In this document: in pieces, positions 25,047 to 36,893 of the stretch
How positions within the stretch are numbered: the first letter of the stretch is position 1
How the letters are laid out: each line of letters starts with the position of its first letter
Assembly (NCBI RefSeq): GCF_003014755.1
Contig: NZ_PYAW01000002.1
Coordinates: 372,001-436,000 of the forward strand
DNA from: Chitinophaga niastensis
Lineage (GTDB): Bacteria > Bacteroidota > Bacteroidia > Chitinophagales > Chitinophagaceae
Length of the DNA: 64,000 bases
Direction: 5' to 3'
Position numbers and translations under genes: made by a program
The notes under the pieces: generated by a model
Seen by the model: only the letters and a program-made list of their open reading frames with translations
Database searches by the model: none
What the model was told of the DNA's origin: nothing

Positions 25047-25613
25047 ATGGATGCAGCCAATATTCCTGCTCAGGAAACAAAGTGGTATGTACTCCGCGTT
25101 GTTAGTGGCAAGGAAAAAAAAGTGAAGGAATACCTGGATATTGAAGTGCGCCGCTCTGATTGGGGTAACGTAATCAGCCAGATTTTCCTGCCGGTAGAGA
25201 AAGTTTATAAAGTGGTGGCTGGTAAAAAGGTGATGCGCGAGAAAAACTTCTACCCCGGTTATGTGATGATTGAAGCCGTTGACGGTAAAATGACTGATGA
25301 AGTAATACAGGCTATACGTAATGTATCCGGTGTTATTCACTTCCTCGGAAAAGATAAACCTATCGCACTCCGTAAAGTTGAAGTAAACAAAATGTTAGGT
25401 AAGGTGGATGAACTGAGCGATCAGGGAATGACCATGAGCGAGCCTTTCATTGTTGGCGAAACCATTAAGATCATTGATGGTCCGTTCAACGACTTTAACG
25501 GTGTGATCGAAGAAGTAATTGAAGACAAGAAAAAACTGAAAGTAACTGTAAAGATCTTTGGTCGTGCTACCCCGGTAGAGCTGAATTTCATGCAGGTAGA
25601 GAAACTTTCGTAA
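25047..25613 (+). CDS. nusG: Transcription termination/antitermination factor NusG
   Basis: 188 residues. N-terminal NGN domain (about 8-115: KWYVLRVVSGKEKKVKEYL, FYPGYVMIE, HFLGKDKPIAL) and C-terminal KOW domain (about 130-185: GETIKIIDGPFNDFNGVIEEV). It binds RNA polymerase and couples it to ribosomes or Rho. The gene starts at the first base after the secE stop. Confidence 0.97.
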   Translation: MDAANIPAQETKWYVLRVVSGKEKKVKEYLDIEVRRSDWGNVISQIFLPVEKVYKVVAGKKVMREKNFYPGYVMIEAVDGKMTDEVIQAIRNVSGVIHFLGKDKPIALRKVEVNKMLGKVDELSDQGMTMSEPFIVGETIKIIDGPFNDFNGVIEEVIEDKKKLKVTVKIFGRATPVELNFMQVEKLS

Positions 25614-25632
25614 GCCGTTATAAATTTTTTGT

Positions 25633-25665
25633 AAGAACCGTTCTGATCTTCAGAATGGTTCTTTT
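25633..25665 (+). terminator. Intrinsic terminator of secE-nusG
   Basis: AAGAACCGTTCTGA with TCAGAATGGTTCTT (one G-T pair), loop TCT, then T5. The next operon has its own promoter about 245 bases further on. Confidence 0.85.
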
Positions 25666-25806
25666 TCATTTTATTCCTTATTGCATTATGTATGAAACAT
25701 GGCCTGATGGCCGGAGATAAAGGAGGAGTACGCTTTTATTATTAAATAGATCAGGGCAGGAAGGCTGTTTCAGAAAGCATTATGTAAGAAACTTGTATTT
25801 TAGATG

Positions 25807-25941
25807 TACCTTTGCGTACTCCGAATAATAAGGAAAATTTCCGGGAAATGCAATGAATTTGTAAAAAAAAGATGATCCAGAGCAAAAAGGATGCCCAATT
25901 TCAAATACTTTTTGACAATTTCATAATAATATATACCTTTG
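25807..25941 (+). promoter_or_regulatory. Promoter region of the rplK operon
   Basis: The stronger site is TTTG (25911-25914), a 19-base spacer, and TACCTTTG (25934-25941), 89 bases before the rplK ATG. A second TACCTTTG at 25807-25814 has no well-spaced TTTG and may be a weak upstream promoter. The rest of the 417-base gap after nusG shows only its terminator. Confidence 0.75.
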
Positions 25942-26030
25942 CATCCCCTTTAAAAGGTTATTTTAGTTCCTTTTAGTTTTGGGAGTCCTCTGTTTTGCAG
26001 CGGGCGTTTAACCAAATTAAATCAAAAAAC

Positions 26031-26474
26031 ATGGCAAAAGAGATTTCAACGTACGTGAAATTGCAGGTTAAAGGCGGCCAGGCCAACCCTGCACCTCCAA
26101 TTGGTCCCGCACTGGGTTCCAAAGGTGTGAACATCATGGAGTTCTGCAAACAATTCAATGCCCGTACCCAGGATAAAATGGGTAAAGTATTGCCTGTGTT
26201 GCTGACTGTTTACACCGACAAATCTTTCGACTTCGTAATTAAGACTCCTCCTGCTGCTGTACAGTTGCTGGAAGCTGCTAAATTGCAAAGTGGTTCCAAA
26301 GAACCAAACCGTAACAAGGTGGGTAAAGTTTCCTGGAATCAGGTAGAAGCTATCGCACAAGATAAAATGGCTGACCTGAATTGCTTCACAATGGACAGCG
26401 CTATGAAAATGGTTGCCGGTACTGCACGTAGCATGGGTATTACTGTTGATGGTAAAGCCCCTTGGGAAAACTAA
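26031..26474 (+). CDS. rplK: 50S ribosomal protein uL11
   Basis: 147 residues from the ATG at 26031 ([20 protein letters not shown]). An upstream in-frame TTG at 25995 would add 12 residues not found in the family, so I reject it. The conserved [20 protein letters not shown] and the C-terminal rRNA-binding part ending [14 protein letters not shown] ([17 protein letters not shown]) are present. uL11 forms the GTPase-associated stalk base with 23S rRNA and is needed for stringent-response sensing. It is the first gene of rplK-A-J-L. Confidence 0.97.
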   Translation: MAKEISTYVKLQVKGGQANPAPPIGPALGSKGVNIMEFCKQFNARTQDKMGKVLPVLLTVYTDKSFDFVIKTPPAAVQLLEAAKLQSGSKEPNRNKVGKVSWNQVEAIAQDKMADLNCFTMDSAMKMVAGTARSMGITVDGKAPWEN

Positions 26475-26518
26475 TTGTTTCACCCTGTTGAGGCAGGATC
26501 TTAAAATCATTTTGACAA

Positions 26519-27208
26519 ATGGCAACTAAAAAGAGAAAAGTCGCTGAAGCTAAGCTGGACAAAAACAAAGTGTACAGCCTGAAAGAAGCTTCTAACTTAG
26601 TTAAAGATATTAACTGTACTAAATTCGACAGTTCTGTCGATTTACATATCCGCTTAGGCGTTGATCCTAAGAAAGCTGACCAGGCTATCCGTGGTTCCGT
26701 TACGCTTCCGCACGGTACTGGTAAAACTAAAAAAGTTTTGGTGCTTTGCACACCAGATAAAGAAGCTTCTGCAAGAGAAGCGGGTGCTGATTTCGTTGGT
26801 CTGGATGAATTTATCCAGAAGATCGAAGCTGGCTGGACTGATATCGATGTAATCGTAGCTACTCCTGCTGTAATGCCGAAAATCGGTAAACTGGGTAAGA
26901 TCTTAGGTCCACGTAACCTGATGCCGAACCCTAAGACTGGTACCGTTACTAACGATGTAGCAGCTGCAGTGAATGAAGTAAAAGGTGGTAAAATTACCTT
27001 CAAGGTTGATAAAGCTGGTATCATCCATGCTTCTATCGGTCGTGTATCTTTTGCTTCCGATAAAATTGAACAGAATTCTCTGGAGCTGATCAATGCTATT
27101 ATCAGGCTGAAACCAGCTACTGCAAAAGGCGTATACCTGAAAGGTCTGTCTATGGCAAGCACTATGAGTCCTGGTATCGTAATCGACACTAAAACTGTTC
27201 AAAACTAA
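26519..27208 (+). CDS. rplA: 50S ribosomal protein uL1
   Basis: 229 residues, full length. Motifs [39 protein letters not shown] and KINFRVDK-like [15 protein letters not shown] are typical. It binds the mobile L1 stalk of 23S rRNA and in many bacteria represses its own operon at the mRNA leader. It starts 44 bases after rplK. Confidence 0.97.
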   Translation: MATKKRKVAEAKLDKNKVYSLKEASNLVKDINCTKFDSSVDLHIRLGVDPKKADQAIRGSVTLPHGTGKTKKVLVLCTPDKEASAREAGADFVGLDEFIQKIEAGWTDIDVIVATPAVMPKIGKLGKILGPRNLMPNPKTGTVTNDVAAAVNEVKGGKITFKVDKAGIIHASIGRVSFASDKIEQNSLELINAIIRLKPATAKGVYLKGLSMASTMSPGIVIDTKTVQN

Positions 27209-27266
27209 TTGATCACGAGTTGTAGCCGTTATCTGTAAAGATGGGGCTTGCTACAAACGTTTTAAT

Positions 27267-27794
27267 ATGAATAAAGATCAAAAATCTGAAGCGATCGAAC
27301 TGTTGAAAAGCAAGTTCGCTCAATATAGCAACTTTTACATCACCAACACTGAGTCATTAAGTGTTGCGCAGGTGAATGATTTAAGAAAGATTTGCTTTGA
27401 TAAGAAAGTGGAAATGAAGGTGGCTAAAAACACCCTGATCCGCAAAGCATTGGAATCACTGGATAGCGAAAAATATGCTGGTGTTTTTGATGCCCTGAGT
27501 GGTGTAACTGCCCTGATGTTCTCTGACAGCCCGAAAGAGCCGGCTTTGATCATCTCCTCTTTCCGTAAAGCGAACAACAAACTGGAAAAACCTGTATTGA
27601 AAGCTGCATTTGTAGCTGATGAAATATATGTAGGCGACAACCAGTTAGTAGCGCTGACTAACATCAAGACCAAGAACGAGCTCATTGGCGAAGTTATCGG
27701 TCTGTTGCAATCTCCTGCAAAACGCGTTATCGCTGCTTTGCTGGAAAAAGGCAAGAAAGAAGAAGCTGCAGTGGAAGCACCAGCAGCAGAATAA
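27267..27794 (+). CDS. rplJ: 50S ribosomal protein uL10
   Basis: 175 residues. MNKDQKSEAIELLKSKFAQYSNFYITN at the start, VAKNTLIRKAL in the rRNA-binding domain, and an Ala/Glu-rich end (KKEEAAVEAPAAE) that belongs to the bL12-binding helix and tail. It is the base of the L7/L12 stalk. A repeat hairpin lies between it and rplL, in place of a simple short gap. Confidence 0.95.
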   Translation: MNKDQKSEAIELLKSKFAQYSNFYITNTESLSVAQVNDLRKICFDKKVEMKVAKNTLIRKALESLDSEKYAGVFDALSGVTALMFSDSPKEPALIISSFRKANNKLEKPVLKAAFVADEIYVGDNQLVALTNIKTKNELIGEVIGLLQSPAKRVIAALLEKGKKEEAAVEAPAAE

Positions 27795-27860
27795 AGCTTT
27801 TAGCCTTTGGCCATTAGCTTTTAGTTTAACTAACTGCTAAAAGCTAACCGCTAAGTGCTC
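27793..27860. repeat. TTAGC-type repeat hairpin between rplJ and rplL
   Basis: TTAGCTTTTAG (27814-27824) pairs perfectly with CTAAAAGCTAA (27837-27847), flanked by further AGCTTTTAGCC and GCTAACCGCTAAG units. It starts within the rplJ stop region and occupies about half of the 136-base gap before rplL. Confidence 0.75.
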
Positions 27861-27930
27861 TCAAAAATTTGGCTTCCAAGTCACAATATAATTAACAAAC
27901 ATTACAAACATTACATTAAAACATTATAAA

Positions 27931-28302
27931 ATGGCAGACGTAAAAGCATTAGCTGAACAATTAGTAGGTTTAACTGTTAAGGAAGTACAGGAACTCGCAG
28001 ATGTACTGAAATCTGAATATGGTATCGAACCAGCTGCTGCTGCAGTTGTAGTTTCTGCAGGTGGTGGCGAAGCTGCTGCTGTTGAAGAAAAAACCGCATT
28101 CAACGTAGTTCTGAAAGCTGCTGGAGCAAGCAAACTGAATGTTGTAAAGATCGTTAAAGATCTGACCGGCTTAGGTCTGAAAGAAGCGAAAGAACTGGTT
28201 GACGGTGCGCCAAAATCTATCAAAGAAGGCGTAAGCAAAGCTGAGGCAGAAGACCTGAAAGCTAAGCTGACTGAAGCTGGTGCTGATGTTGAAATTCAGT
28301 AA
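27931..28302 (+). CDS. rplL: 50S ribosomal protein bL12 (L7/L12)
   Basis: 123 residues. N-terminal dimerisation helices ([23 protein letters not shown]), an Ala-rich hinge, and the globular C-terminal domain (about 52-123: [38 protein letters not shown]) that recruits translational GTPases. Multiple copies sit on the uL10 stalk, so it needs more expression than its neighbours; separate hairpins on both sides may help with this. Confidence 0.97.
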   Translation: MADVKALAEQLVGLTVKEVQELADVLKSEYGIEPAAAAVVVSAGGGEAAAVEEKTAFNVVLKAAGASKLNVVKIVKDLTGLGLKEAKELVDGAPKSIKEGVSKAEAEDLKAKLTEAGADVEIQ

Positions 28303-28329
28303 TTCTTTGCTTAAGTATACATCTTTTAC

Positions 28330-28390
28330 AAGGTCAAAAGTGCTTTTGCACTTTTGGCCTTATTCCCTTTGGGAAAGTGTCTTTTTCAGA
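28330..28390 (+). terminator. Partial terminator/attenuator between rplL and rpoB
   Basis: A 14-bp stem (28330-28343 with 28348-28361, one G-T pair, TTTT loop) is followed directly by a smaller stem TTCCC-TTT-GGGAA and CTTTTT. The first has a poor T tract. The second has a good one. The arrangement fits the known attenuation between ribosomal and rpoBC genes in other bacteria. From 28391 to 28523 a TTTGACA occurs, but no convincing -7 box. Confidence 0.65.
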
Positions 28391-28523
28391 GAGTCAAAAT
28401 GGGGAATCACTAAATAAGGTGACTTTGACAATGTGCAGAAGGCATAAATAAATTAGGATGGTATTGGCAAAGAAATCTTAATTTCCCTAATTCTTACAAG
28501 TCATATAACTGCTAACTTCGAAT

Positions 28524-31500
28524 ATGTCTCTAAAAAAAGCCCAAACAAACGAAAGAGTAAATTTTGGAAAGATCAAACAAGTTACTGAGACACCGGATCT
28601 GTTGGCTATCCAAATCCAATCTTTCAAGGATTTCTTCCAATTAGAAACCACACCAGACAAGCGGAATAACGAAGGCCTTTTTAAAGTATTTAAAGAGAAC
28701 TTCCCGATTACAGATACCAGAAATATCTTTAATCTGGAATTCCTGGATTATTTCGTGGATCCTCCACGTTATACTATCGAGGAATGTATTGAGCGTGGGC
28801 TTACTTATTCCGTACCGTTGAAGGCTAAACTTCGTCTCAGCTGTAATGACGAGGAGCATGTGGATTTCCAGACGATTGTTCAGGATGTGTTCTTAGGTAA
28901 CATTCCTTACATGACTCCAAGAGGTACTTTCGTTATTAATGGTGCTGAGCGCGTAGTTGTATCACAACTGCATCGTTCACCTGGTGTTTTCTTTGGTCAA
29001 TCTGTACATCCGAATGGAACCAAGATCTACTCTGCAAGGGTGATCCCATTCAAGGGTGCATGGATGGAGTTTGCAACGGACATCAACAACGTGATGTACG
29101 CTTACATCGACCGTAAGAAGAAGTTTCCGGTTACCACTCTGTTACGTGCCATCGGCTATGAAACAGATAAGGATATCCTGCAGCTGTTTGGCATGGCAGA
29201 TGAAGTAAAAGCAGACAAAAAGAGTCTTGATAAATATGCCGGCAAAAAGCTGGCTGCCCGTGTTTTAAGAAGCTGGGTAGAAGACTTTGTGGATGAAGAT
29301 ACCGGTGAGGTGGTGAGCATCGAGCGTAATGAAATTATGCTGGAGCGTGATAGCATTCTGGATGAAGCGAATATCGAGACCATCGTAGACATGGGCCTGA
29401 AAAGCGTTTTCGTACAGAAAGAAGAGGTGAGCGGCGATTTCTCCATCATCTACAATACATTAAATAAGGATACATCTAACTCCGAGCTGGAAGCTGTTCA
29501 GCACATCTACCGCCAACTGCGCGGTGCGGATGCGCCGGATGATGAAACGGCAAGGGGTATCATCGATAAATTATTCTTCTCCGACAAGCGTTATGATCTC
29601 GGGGACGTTGGTCGTTATAAGATCAACAGAAAATTAGGTCTTCCTACGCCGTTAGACATGAAAGTGTTAACGAAGGATGACATCATTTCCATCATCAAGT
29701 ACCTGGTACAACTGACCAACGGTAAAGCGGAGATCGATGATATTGATCACTTAAGTAACCGTCGTGTCCGTACTGTAGGCGAGCAGTTATATGCTCAGTT
29801 TGGTGTTGGTTTGGCACGTATGGCCCGTACCATCCGTGAAAGAATGAACGTACGTGACAATGAGGTATTTACTCCGGTGGATCTGATTAATGCGAGGACG
29901 CTGTCTTCCGTAATCAACTCCTTCTTCGGTACTTCCCAGTTGTCGCAGTTCCTGGATCAAACGAACCCACTGTCTGAAATCACCCACAAACGTCGTATCT
30001 CCGCACTCGGACCCGGCGGTTTGAGTCGTGAAAGAGCAGGCTTTGAGGTACGTGACGTTCACTATAGCCACTATGGCCGTTTGTGTACCATTGAAACACC
30101 GGAAGGACCAAACATCGGTCTGATTTCTACCCTTTGCGTACACGCTAAGGTGAATGAAATGGGCTTCATTGAAACACCTTACCGTAAAGTAAGAGATGGT
30201 AAAGTGGATATGCATAAAGTGGAGTTCCTGAGTGCTGAAGAAGAAGATTCTGTGAAGATTGCACAGGCGAACGCCCCACTGGATGAAAAAGGACATTTCT
30301 TAAACGAAAAAGTAAAATCCCGCGAAACCGGTGACTTCCCGATTCTCGACAGAGAAGATGTGGAATTCATGGACGTGGCGCCTAACCAGATCGTAGGTTT
30401 GAGTGCTTCGCTGATTCCGTTCCTGGAACACGATGATGCCAACCGTGCGTTGATGGGATCAAACATGCAACGTCAGGCGGTGCCTTTGCTGAACCCTGAA
30501 GTGCCTATCGTTGGTACTGGTTTGGAAGGTAAAGCTGCGCGTGACTCCCGTTTGCAGATTACTGCTGATGGTAATGGTGTGATCGAATTTGTGGATGCAA
30601 ATGAAATTCATGTTCGTTACGAGCGTGATGAAATGCAGAAACTGGTGAGCTTTGAAGACGATCTGATCGTTTACACACTGACCAAATTCGTTAAAACCAA
30701 CCAGAGCACCTGTATTAACCTGAGACCTTGCGTGAAGAAAGGCCAGCGTGTTAAGGACGGCGACTTCCTCACAGAAGGTTATGCTACCCGCGGTGGTGAA
30801 CTGGCACTGGGACGCAACCTGAAGGTAGCGTTCATGCCATGGAAAGGTTACAACTTTGAGGATGCGATCGTAATCTCTGAGCGTGTTGCACGTGAGGATC
30901 TGTTTACATCTATCCACATCGATGAATACGAACTGGAAGTACGTGATACTAAACTGGGTGAAGAAGAACTGACACCAGATATTCCTAACGTGAGCGAAGA
31001 GGCTACAAAAGACCTCGACCAGAACGGTATCATCCGTGTTGGTGCGCACATTAAAGAAGGGGATATCCTGATCGGTAAAATCACACCACGTGGTGAGTCT
31101 GATCCTTCTCCTGAAGAAAAACTGTTAAGAGCGATCTTCGGTGATAAGGCTTCTGATGCGAAAGATGCTTCTCTGAAAGCGCCTCCGTCAACAGAAGGTG
31201 TGGTGATCGACAAAAAACTGTTTAGCCGCGCTAAGAAAGATAAGAATTCTAAAACCCGCGAGAAAGCAGCTATCGAGAAACTGGAGAAAATTCACCAGAA
31301 GAATGCGGAAGATGTGCTGGAAGTGTTGATGAGCAAGTTGCTGGTATTACTGAAGGATAAAACCTCTCAGGGTATTACCAACACTTACGGTGAAGTACTG
31401 ATCTCTAAGGGTTCCAAGTTCTCTCCGAAGAACCTGGTAAATGTTGATTTCATGAACGTGAACCCACTGGGCTGGACTACAGACGAGGTGGTAAACGATC

Positions 31501-32333
31501 AGATCAATACCCTGTTGCATAACTATAACATCAAGTTCAACGAAGAGCTGGGTCGTTACAAACGTGAGAAGTTCAACATCTCTATTGGTGATGAGCTGCC
31601 AGCGGGCGTACTGAAACTGGCGAAGGTTTACCTGGCCAGCAAGCGTAAGTTGAAAGTGGGTGATAAGATGGCGGGACGTCACGGTAACAAGGGTATCGTT
31701 GCCAAGATTGTGCGTGATGAAGACATGCCTTTCTTGTCTGATGGTACACCACTGGATATCGTACTGAACCCACTTGGGGTACCTTCCCGTATGAACCTTG
31801 GACAGATCTACGAAACCGTATTAGGTTGGGCTGGTCTGAAACTGGGTGTACGTTTTGCTACTCCGATCTTTGACGGTGCTACTACAGATGAAATTGCTGA
31901 TTATATCAAGGAAGCAGGATTACCTAGTTTTGGTCACGCTTACCTGCATGATGGTGAAACGGGAGATCGTTTCCACCAGAAAGCAACCGTAGGTGTTATC
32001 TATATGCTTAAACTGAGCCACATGGTGGATGATAAGATGCACGCCCGTTCAATCGGACCGTACAGCTTGATCACACAACAACCATTGGGTGGTAAAGCAC
32101 AGTTTGGTGGTCAGCGTTTTGGTGAGATGGAGGTATGGGCACTTGAAGCATACGGTGCATCCAATATCCTGCAGGAACTGCTTACAATTAAATCTGATGA
32201 TATCGTGGGTCGTGCCAAAGCATATGAATCTATCGTGAAAGGTGACAACATACCTAAAGCGGGTGTGCCTGAATCCTTCAACGTATTGATCCATGAATTG
32301 CGTGGTCTGGGTCTGGATCTGAAATTTGACTAA
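28524..32333 (+). CDS. rpoB: DNA-directed RNA polymerase subunit beta
   Basis: 1269 residues, full length. Landmarks are the rifampicin region (about 470-510: [44 protein letters not shown]), [20 protein letters not shown], and the C-terminal [24 protein letters not shown] followed by the clamp-anchoring end. The rifampicin region carries no obvious resistance substitution (Asp, His and Ser at the usual positions: [18 protein letters not shown]). It forms the active site together with the beta' subunit encoded 129 bases downstream. Confidence 0.98.
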   Translation: MSLKKAQTNERVNFGKIKQVTETPDLLAIQIQSFKDFFQLETTPDKRNNEGLFKVFKENFPITDTRNIFNLEFLDYFVDPPRYTIEECIERGLTYSVPLKAKLRLSCNDEEHVDFQTIVQDVFLGNIPYMTPRGTFVINGAERVVVSQLHRSPGVFFGQSVHPNGTKIYSARVIPFKGAWMEFATDINNVMYAYIDRKKKFPVTTLLRAIGYETDKDILQLFGMADEVKADKKSLDKYAGKKLAARVLRSWVEDFVDEDTGEVVSIERNEIMLERDSILDEANIETIVDMGLKSVFVQKEEVSGDFSIIYNTLNKDTSNSELEAVQHIYRQLRGADAPDDETARGIIDKLFFSDKRYDLGDVGRYKINRKLGLPTPLDMKVLTKDDIISIIKYLVQLTNGKAEIDDIDHLSNRRVRTVGEQLYAQFGVGLARMARTIRERMNVRDNEVFTPVDLINARTLSSVINSFFGTSQLSQFLDQTNPLSEITHKRRISALGPGGLSRERAGFEVRDVHYSHYGRLCTIETPEGPNIGLISTLCVHAKVNEMGFIETPYRKVRDGKVDMHKVEFLSAEEEDSVKIAQANAPLDEKGHFLNEKVKSRETGDFPILDREDVEFMDVAPNQIVGLSASLIPFLEHDDANRALMGSNMQRQAVPLLNPEVPIVGTGLEGKAARDSRLQITADGNGVIEFVDANEIHVRYERDEMQKLVSFEDDLIVYTLTKFVKTNQSTCINLRPCVKKGQRVKDGDFLTEGYATRGGELALGRNLKVAFMPWKGYNFEDAIVISERVAREDLFTSIHIDEYELEVRDTKLGEEELTPDIPNVSEEATKDLDQNGIIRVGAHIKEGDILIGKITPRGESDPSPEEKLLRAIFGDKASDAKDASLKAPPSTEGVVIDKKLFSRAKKDKNSKTREKAAIEKLEKIHQKNAEDVLEVLMSKLLVLLKDKTSQGITNTYGEVLISKGSKFSPKNLVNVDFMNVNPLGWTTDEVVNDQINTLLHNYNIKFNEELGRYKREKFNISIGDELPAGVLKLAKVYLASKRKLKVGDKMAGRHGNKGIVAKIVRDEDMPFLSDGTPLDIVLNPLGVPSRMNLGQIYETVLGWAGLKLGVRFATPIFDGATTDEIADYIKEAGLPSFGHAYLHDGETGDRFHQKATVGVIYMLKLSHMVDDKMHARSIGPYSLITQQPLGGKAQFGGQRFGEMEVWALEAYGASNILQELLTIKSDDIVGRAKAYESIVKGDNIPKAGVPESFNVLIHELRGLGLDLKFD

Positions 32334-32458
32334 AGCTATTAGCCATTAGTTGTTAGCATTTAGCTAACAGCTAATGGTTTACAAGATTAAATTTCATCTC
32401 GTCTCAAACTAATTTTGCCAATAGCTAATAACTAACGGCTAACCGCTAAAAGCTAATT
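32334..32458. repeat. Two TTAGC-type repeats between rpoB and rpoC
   Basis: The first forms a 15-bp stem (32343-32357 with 32363-32377, one T-G pair, ATTTA loop). The second (32415-32458) is a run of GCTAATAACTAACGGCTAACC-like units without a clear partner. Together they fill nearly the whole gap between the two polymerase genes. Confidence 0.75.
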
Positions 32459-32462
32459 ACAG

Positions 32463-35400
32463 ATGGCTATCAAAAAAGAAAATCGTCCTAAATCAAATTT
32501 TAATAGCATTACCATCAGTCTGGCTTCTCCGGATGTTATCCTGGAGCGTTCATACGGTGAAGTGCTGAAACCAGAAACTATCAACTACCGTACTTACAAG
32601 CCGGAACGTGATGGTTTATTCTGCGAAAGAATATTCGGGCCTGTAAAGGATTACGAATGTTATTGCGGAAAGTATAAGCGTATCCGTTATAAGGGTATTG
32701 TGTGCGATCGTTGCGGTGTTGAAGTAACGGAGAAGAAAGTACGTCGCGAAAGAATGGGCCATATTCGTTTAGTGGTTCCCGTTGTACACATATGGTATTT
32801 CAAATCCTTGCCAAATAAGATCGGTTACCTGTTGGGAATGTCTTCCAAAAAACTGGAAACCATCGTTTATTACGAGAGATACGTAATTATTCAGGCAGGT
32901 ATGAAGCAGGAGAAAGGTATGAACTATGGTGATTTGCTCACTGAAGAAGAATATCTGGATATCCTGGATACCTTACCAAAAGACAATCAGCTGTTGCCGG
33001 ATGAAGATCCCAACAAGTTTATTGCCAAGATGGGTGCTGAAGCGGTAGAAATGATGCTGGCCCGTATTGATCTGGACAGTCTTTCCTATCAGCTGCGTAA
33101 CCAGGCTGCTACTGAAACTTCCCAGCAACGTAAAGCGGAAGCGCTGAAACGTTTGAGTGTAGTGGAAGCTTTCCGTGAAGCTAACGGTCGTGTAGAAAAC
33201 CGTCCTGAATGGATGGTGATGCAATATATTCCTGTGGTACCTCCGGAACTGCGTCCGTTAGTTCCTTTGGATGGTGGCCGTTTCGCGTCTTCTGACCTGA
33301 ACGATCTTTACCGCAGGGTGATCATCCGTAACAATCGCCTGAAACGTTTGATCGAAATTAAGGCACCTGAGGTGATCCTGCGTAACGAAAAACGTATGCT
33401 GCAGGAAGCGGTAGATTCCCTGTTCGACAATTCCCGTAAATCCAATGCGGTGAAAGCGGAAGGTGGTCGTGCGCTGAAATCACTGTCAGATGTACTGAAA
33501 GGTAAGCAAGGTCGTTTCCGTCAAAACTTGTTAGGTAAACGTGTGGATTACTCCGGTCGTTCTGTTATCGTGGTAGGTCCTGAACTGAAACTGCATGAGT
33601 GTGGTTTACCTAAAGACATGGCGGCTGAGCTGTTTAAACCGTTCATTATCCGTAAACTGATTGAAAGAGGCATCGTTAAAACCGTGAAATCAGCTAAGAA
33701 GCTGGTAGATCGTAAAGAAGCGGTGGTTTGGGATATCCTGGAAAACGTATTGAAAGGTCACCCGGTTATGTTAAACCGTGCTCCGACCCTTCACCGTTTG
33801 TCCATTCAGGCTTTCCAGCCTAAACTGGTGGAAGGTAAAGCGATTCAGTTGCACCCACTCGTGTGTTCTGCGTTTAACGCGGATTTCGATGGTGACCAGA
33901 TGGCGGTACACGTACCGTTAAGCAATGCTGCTGTTCTGGAAGCCCAACTTTTGATGCTGTCATCTCATAACATCCTTAACCCGCAGAATGGTACGCCAAT
34001 CACCCTGCCTTCACAGGACATGGTTCTTGGTTTGTATTACATTACCAAGGGTAAGAAAACGATGGATGGCGTAGTAGTAAGAGGAGAAGGTAAAGCTTTC
34101 TATTCTGCTGAAGAAGTAATCATCGCACTGAATGAAGATCGTATTGATCTGCACGCACACATCCGTGTAAAAGCTGATGTAAGAAATGCAGATGGTAGCC
34201 TGGAAAGAAAACTGATCGAAACCACTGTAGGCCGCGTACTGTTTAATCAGCACGTTCCTAAAGCGGCCGGTTATGTAAATGCCCTGCTGACCAAGAAATC
34301 ACTGCGTGAAATCATTGGTGATATCATCAAAGCAACTGACATTCCAAAGACTGCGAAGTTCCTGGATGACATCAAACAATTAGGTTTCCGCATGGCGTTC
34401 CGCGGTGGTCTGTCATTTAACATTAATGACCTGATCATTCCGGATGTTAAGCAGGACATGATTGATGGTGCGGCCGGTGAAGTAGAAGAAGTTTGGGAGA
34501 ACTATAATATGGGTCTGATTACCAACAACGAGCGCTATAACCAGATCATTGATATCTGGTCACGTGTGGATACGAAGGTAACAGAAACACTGATCCGTGA
34601 GCTGGCGGCCGACAAGCAAGGGTTCAACTCTGTATATATGATGTTGGATTCCGGTGCGCGTGGTTCCAAGCAGCAGATCAAACAGCTGGCTGGTATCAGA
34701 GGTCTGATGGCCAAGCCGCGTAAGAGTGGATCTACCGGTTCTGAGATCATTGAAAACCCGGTATTGTCCAACTTTAAGGATGGTTTGAACGTATTGGAAT
34801 ACTTCATCTCTACGCACGGTGCCCGTAAGGGTCTTGCGGATACGGCGTTGAAAACAGCAGATGCGGGTTATCTGACCCGTCGTCTGGTAGACGTTGCGCA
34901 GGATGTGGTAATTAACGAAGAAGATTGCGGCACTCTCCGTGGTATTGCAACTTCAGCGTTGAAAGATAACGAGGAAGTGATCGAAACATTATACGATCGT
35001 ATCCTTGGCCGTACTTCTCTGCATGATGTATACGATCCTATCAGTGAAGAACTGATTGTTGCTGCTGGTCAACAGATCACAGAAGAGATCGGACACATAA
35101 TTGAAGAAAGTTCTATTGAAGCTGTAGAAATCCGCTCCGTACTGACTTGCGAAAGCCGTCGTGGTGTGTGTGTGAGATGCTATGGTAAAAACCTGGCGAG
35201 CGGTTATACTGCACAAAGAGGTGATGCTGTAGGTATCATCGCTGCGCAGTCTATCGGTGAGCCTGGTACACAGTTGACACTGCGTACCTTCCACGTGGGT
35301 GGTGTGGCCGGTTCTACTTCCGTTGAATCCGGTATGCCAGCTAAGTTTGATGGTACCGTACAGTTTGATGGTTTGCGTACAACCACCTATGAAAATAACC

Positions 35401-36758
35401 AGGGTGAAAAAGTACAGATCGTTATTGGCCGTACAGGTGAGCTGCGTATCATGGATGTGAAGAACGACCGTTTGCTGGTAACCAACAACATTCCTTACGG
35501 TTCTACCTTACTGGTAAAAGACGGACAGAAAGTTGCGAAAGGTGATTTGATCTGCACATGGGATCCGTTCAATGCCGTGATCGTGTCTGAAATACCTGGT
35601 ACTATTCGTTTCGATAGCATCATAGAAGGTATCACCTTCCGTGAAGAAGCGGATGAACAAACAGGTCACCGTGAGAAAGTAGTAATTGAAACAAAAGATA
35701 AAAATAAGATTCCGTCTATCCTGGTAGAAGGTAACAAAGAGGTGAAATCATACAACTTACCGGTTGGTTCTCATATCGTGATCACTGAAGGTGACAAGGT
35801 TAGATCCGGTCAGGTAATCGTGAAGATCCCACGTGTTATCGGTAAACTGCGGGATATCACGGGTGGTCTGCCACGTGTAACCGAGCTGTTTGAAGCCCGT
35901 AACCCAAGCAACCCTGCTATCGTTTCTGAAATTGATGGTGTGGTAGCATTTGGTAACATTAAACGTGGTAACCGCGAAATCATTATCGAAAGCCGTGAAG
36001 GTCAGATCAAGAAATACCTGGTGCCTTTAACACGTCATATCCTGGTACAGGACGGTGACTTTGTGAAAGCCGGTACTTCCCTGTCTGATGGTTCTACTAC
36101 TCCGGCGGATATCCTGTCCATTAAAGGACCGTTTGCCGTACAGGAATACCTGGTAAATGAAATCCAGGAAGTATACCGTTTACAGGGTGTGAAGATCAAC
36201 GATAAGCACATTGAGGTGATTGTTCGCCAGATGATGCGTAAGGTTAACATTGAGGATCCCGGAGACACCCGCTTCCTCGAAGGTGATACCGAAGATAAAT
36301 TTGAGTTCTTCGAAGAAAACGATATGATCTACGATAAGAAGGTTGTAACGGAAGCAGGCGAATCTACTAACCTGAAACCAGGTCAGATAGTTACACTGCG
36401 TCAGGTTCGTGAAGAAAACTCACTGTTACGTCGTTCAGATAAGAAACTGGTTGAATTCCGTGATGCAAGTCCGGCTACATCCAGCCCGCTGTTGCAAGGT
36501 ATTACCAAAGCGTCTTTGGGTACCCGCAGCTGGATCTCTGCTGCTTCGTTCCAGGAAACCACCAAAGTACTGTCACAGGCAGCTATCAACGGTAAGACCG
36601 ATGATATGATGGGTCTGAAGGAGAATGTGATCACAGGTCATCTGATCCCTGCAGGTACTGGTTTACGTGAGTTTGAAAACATGATCGTAGGTTCTAAAGA
36701 AGAATACGATATCCTGGCATCTTCTAAAGAAGTGTTCCAGTTTGATGAAGAAGAATAG
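32463..36758 (+). CDS. rpoC: DNA-directed RNA polymerase subunit beta'
   Basis: 1431 residues. The N-terminal zinc ribbon [20 protein letters not shown] is near residue 68, the catalytic [14 protein letters not shown] near 470 holds the three Asp that bind the active Mg2+, and the second zinc site is formed by Cys residues including [11 protein letters not shown]. The trigger loop region reads [17 protein letters not shown]. It joins with beta, alpha and omega to form core polymerase. An intrinsic terminator follows 24 bases after the stop. Confidence 0.98.
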   Translation: MAIKKENRPKSNFNSITISLASPDVILERSYGEVLKPETINYRTYKPERDGLFCERIFGPVKDYECYCGKYKRIRYKGIVCDRCGVEVTEKKVRRERMGHIRLVVPVVHIWYFKSLPNKIGYLLGMSSKKLETIVYYERYVIIQAGMKQEKGMNYGDLLTEEEYLDILDTLPKDNQLLPDEDPNKFIAKMGAEAVEMMLARIDLDSLSYQLRNQAATETSQQRKAEALKRLSVVEAFREANGRVENRPEWMVMQYIPVVPPELRPLVPLDGGRFASSDLNDLYRRVIIRNNRLKRLIEIKAPEVILRNEKRMLQEAVDSLFDNSRKSNAVKAEGGRALKSLSDVLKGKQGRFRQNLLGKRVDYSGRSVIVVGPELKLHECGLPKDMAAELFKPFIIRKLIERGIVKTVKSAKKLVDRKEAVVWDILENVLKGHPVMLNRAPTLHRLSIQAFQPKLVEGKAIQLHPLVCSAFNADFDGDQMAVHVPLSNAAVLEAQLLMLSSHNILNPQNGTPITLPSQDMVLGLYYITKGKKTMDGVVVRGEGKAFYSAEEVIIALNEDRIDLHAHIRVKADVRNADGSLERKLIETTVGRVLFNQHVPKAAGYVNALLTKKSLREIIGDIIKATDIPKTAKFLDDIKQLGFRMAFRGGLSFNINDLIIPDVKQDMIDGAAGEVEEVWENYNMGLITNNERYNQIIDIWSRVDTKVTETLIRELAADKQGFNSVYMMLDSGARGSKQQIKQLAGIRGLMAKPRKSGSTGSEIIENPVLSNFKDGLNVLEYFISTHGARKGLADTALKTADAGYLTRRLVDVAQDVVINEEDCGTLRGIATSALKDNEEVIETLYDRILGRTSLHDVYDPISEELIVAAGQQITEEIGHIIEESSIEAVEIRSVLTCESRRGVCVRCYGKNLASGYTAQRGDAVGIIAAQSIGEPGTQLTLRTFHVGGVAGSTSVESGMPAKFDGTVQFDGLRTTTYENNQGEKVQIVIGRTGELRIMDVKNDRLLVTNNIPYGSTLLVKDGQKVAKGDLICTWDPFNAVIVSEIPGTIRFDSIIEGITFREEADEQTGHREKVVIETKDKNKIPSILVEGNKEVKSYNLPVGSHIVITEGDKVRSGQVIVKIPRVIGKLRDITGGLPRVTELFEARNPSNPAIVSEIDGVVAFGNIKRGNREIIIESREGQIKKYLVPLTRHILVQDGDFVKAGTSLSDGSTTPADILSIKGPFAVQEYLVNEIQEVYRLQGVKINDKHIEVIVRQMMRKVNIEDPGDTRFLEGDTEDKFEFFEENDMIYDKKVVTEAGESTNLKPGQIVTLRQVREENSLLRRSDKKLVEFRDASPATSSPLLQGITKASLGTRSWISAASFQETTKVLSQAAINGKTDDMMGLKENVITGHLIPAGTGLREFENMIVGSKEEYDILASSKEVFQFDEEE

Positions 36759-36782
36759 TGCTGTAAAGCATCTTCAAGATAT

Positions 36783-36815
36783 AAAAGCCCTTCTGTGTAA
36801 ACAGAAGGGCTTTTT
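36783..36815 (+). terminator. Intrinsic terminator of rpoBC
   Basis: AAAAGCCCTTCTGT (36783-36796) pairs with ACAGAAGGGCTTTT (36801-36814), loop GTAA, followed by further T-rich bases. Confidence 0.92.
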
Positions 36816-36893
36816 GTTTTGTATCAAATAAAAAAGGATCGCAAATAATTGCGATCCCGTTTCTGTTCTTAAAGTAATCTCACGTCAAAAAAA

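Noticed and set aside
26440..27189. A 249-codon minus-strand frame opposite rplA
   Set aside because: It is a shadow of rplA codon bias and overlaps the gene fully; it has no family motif.
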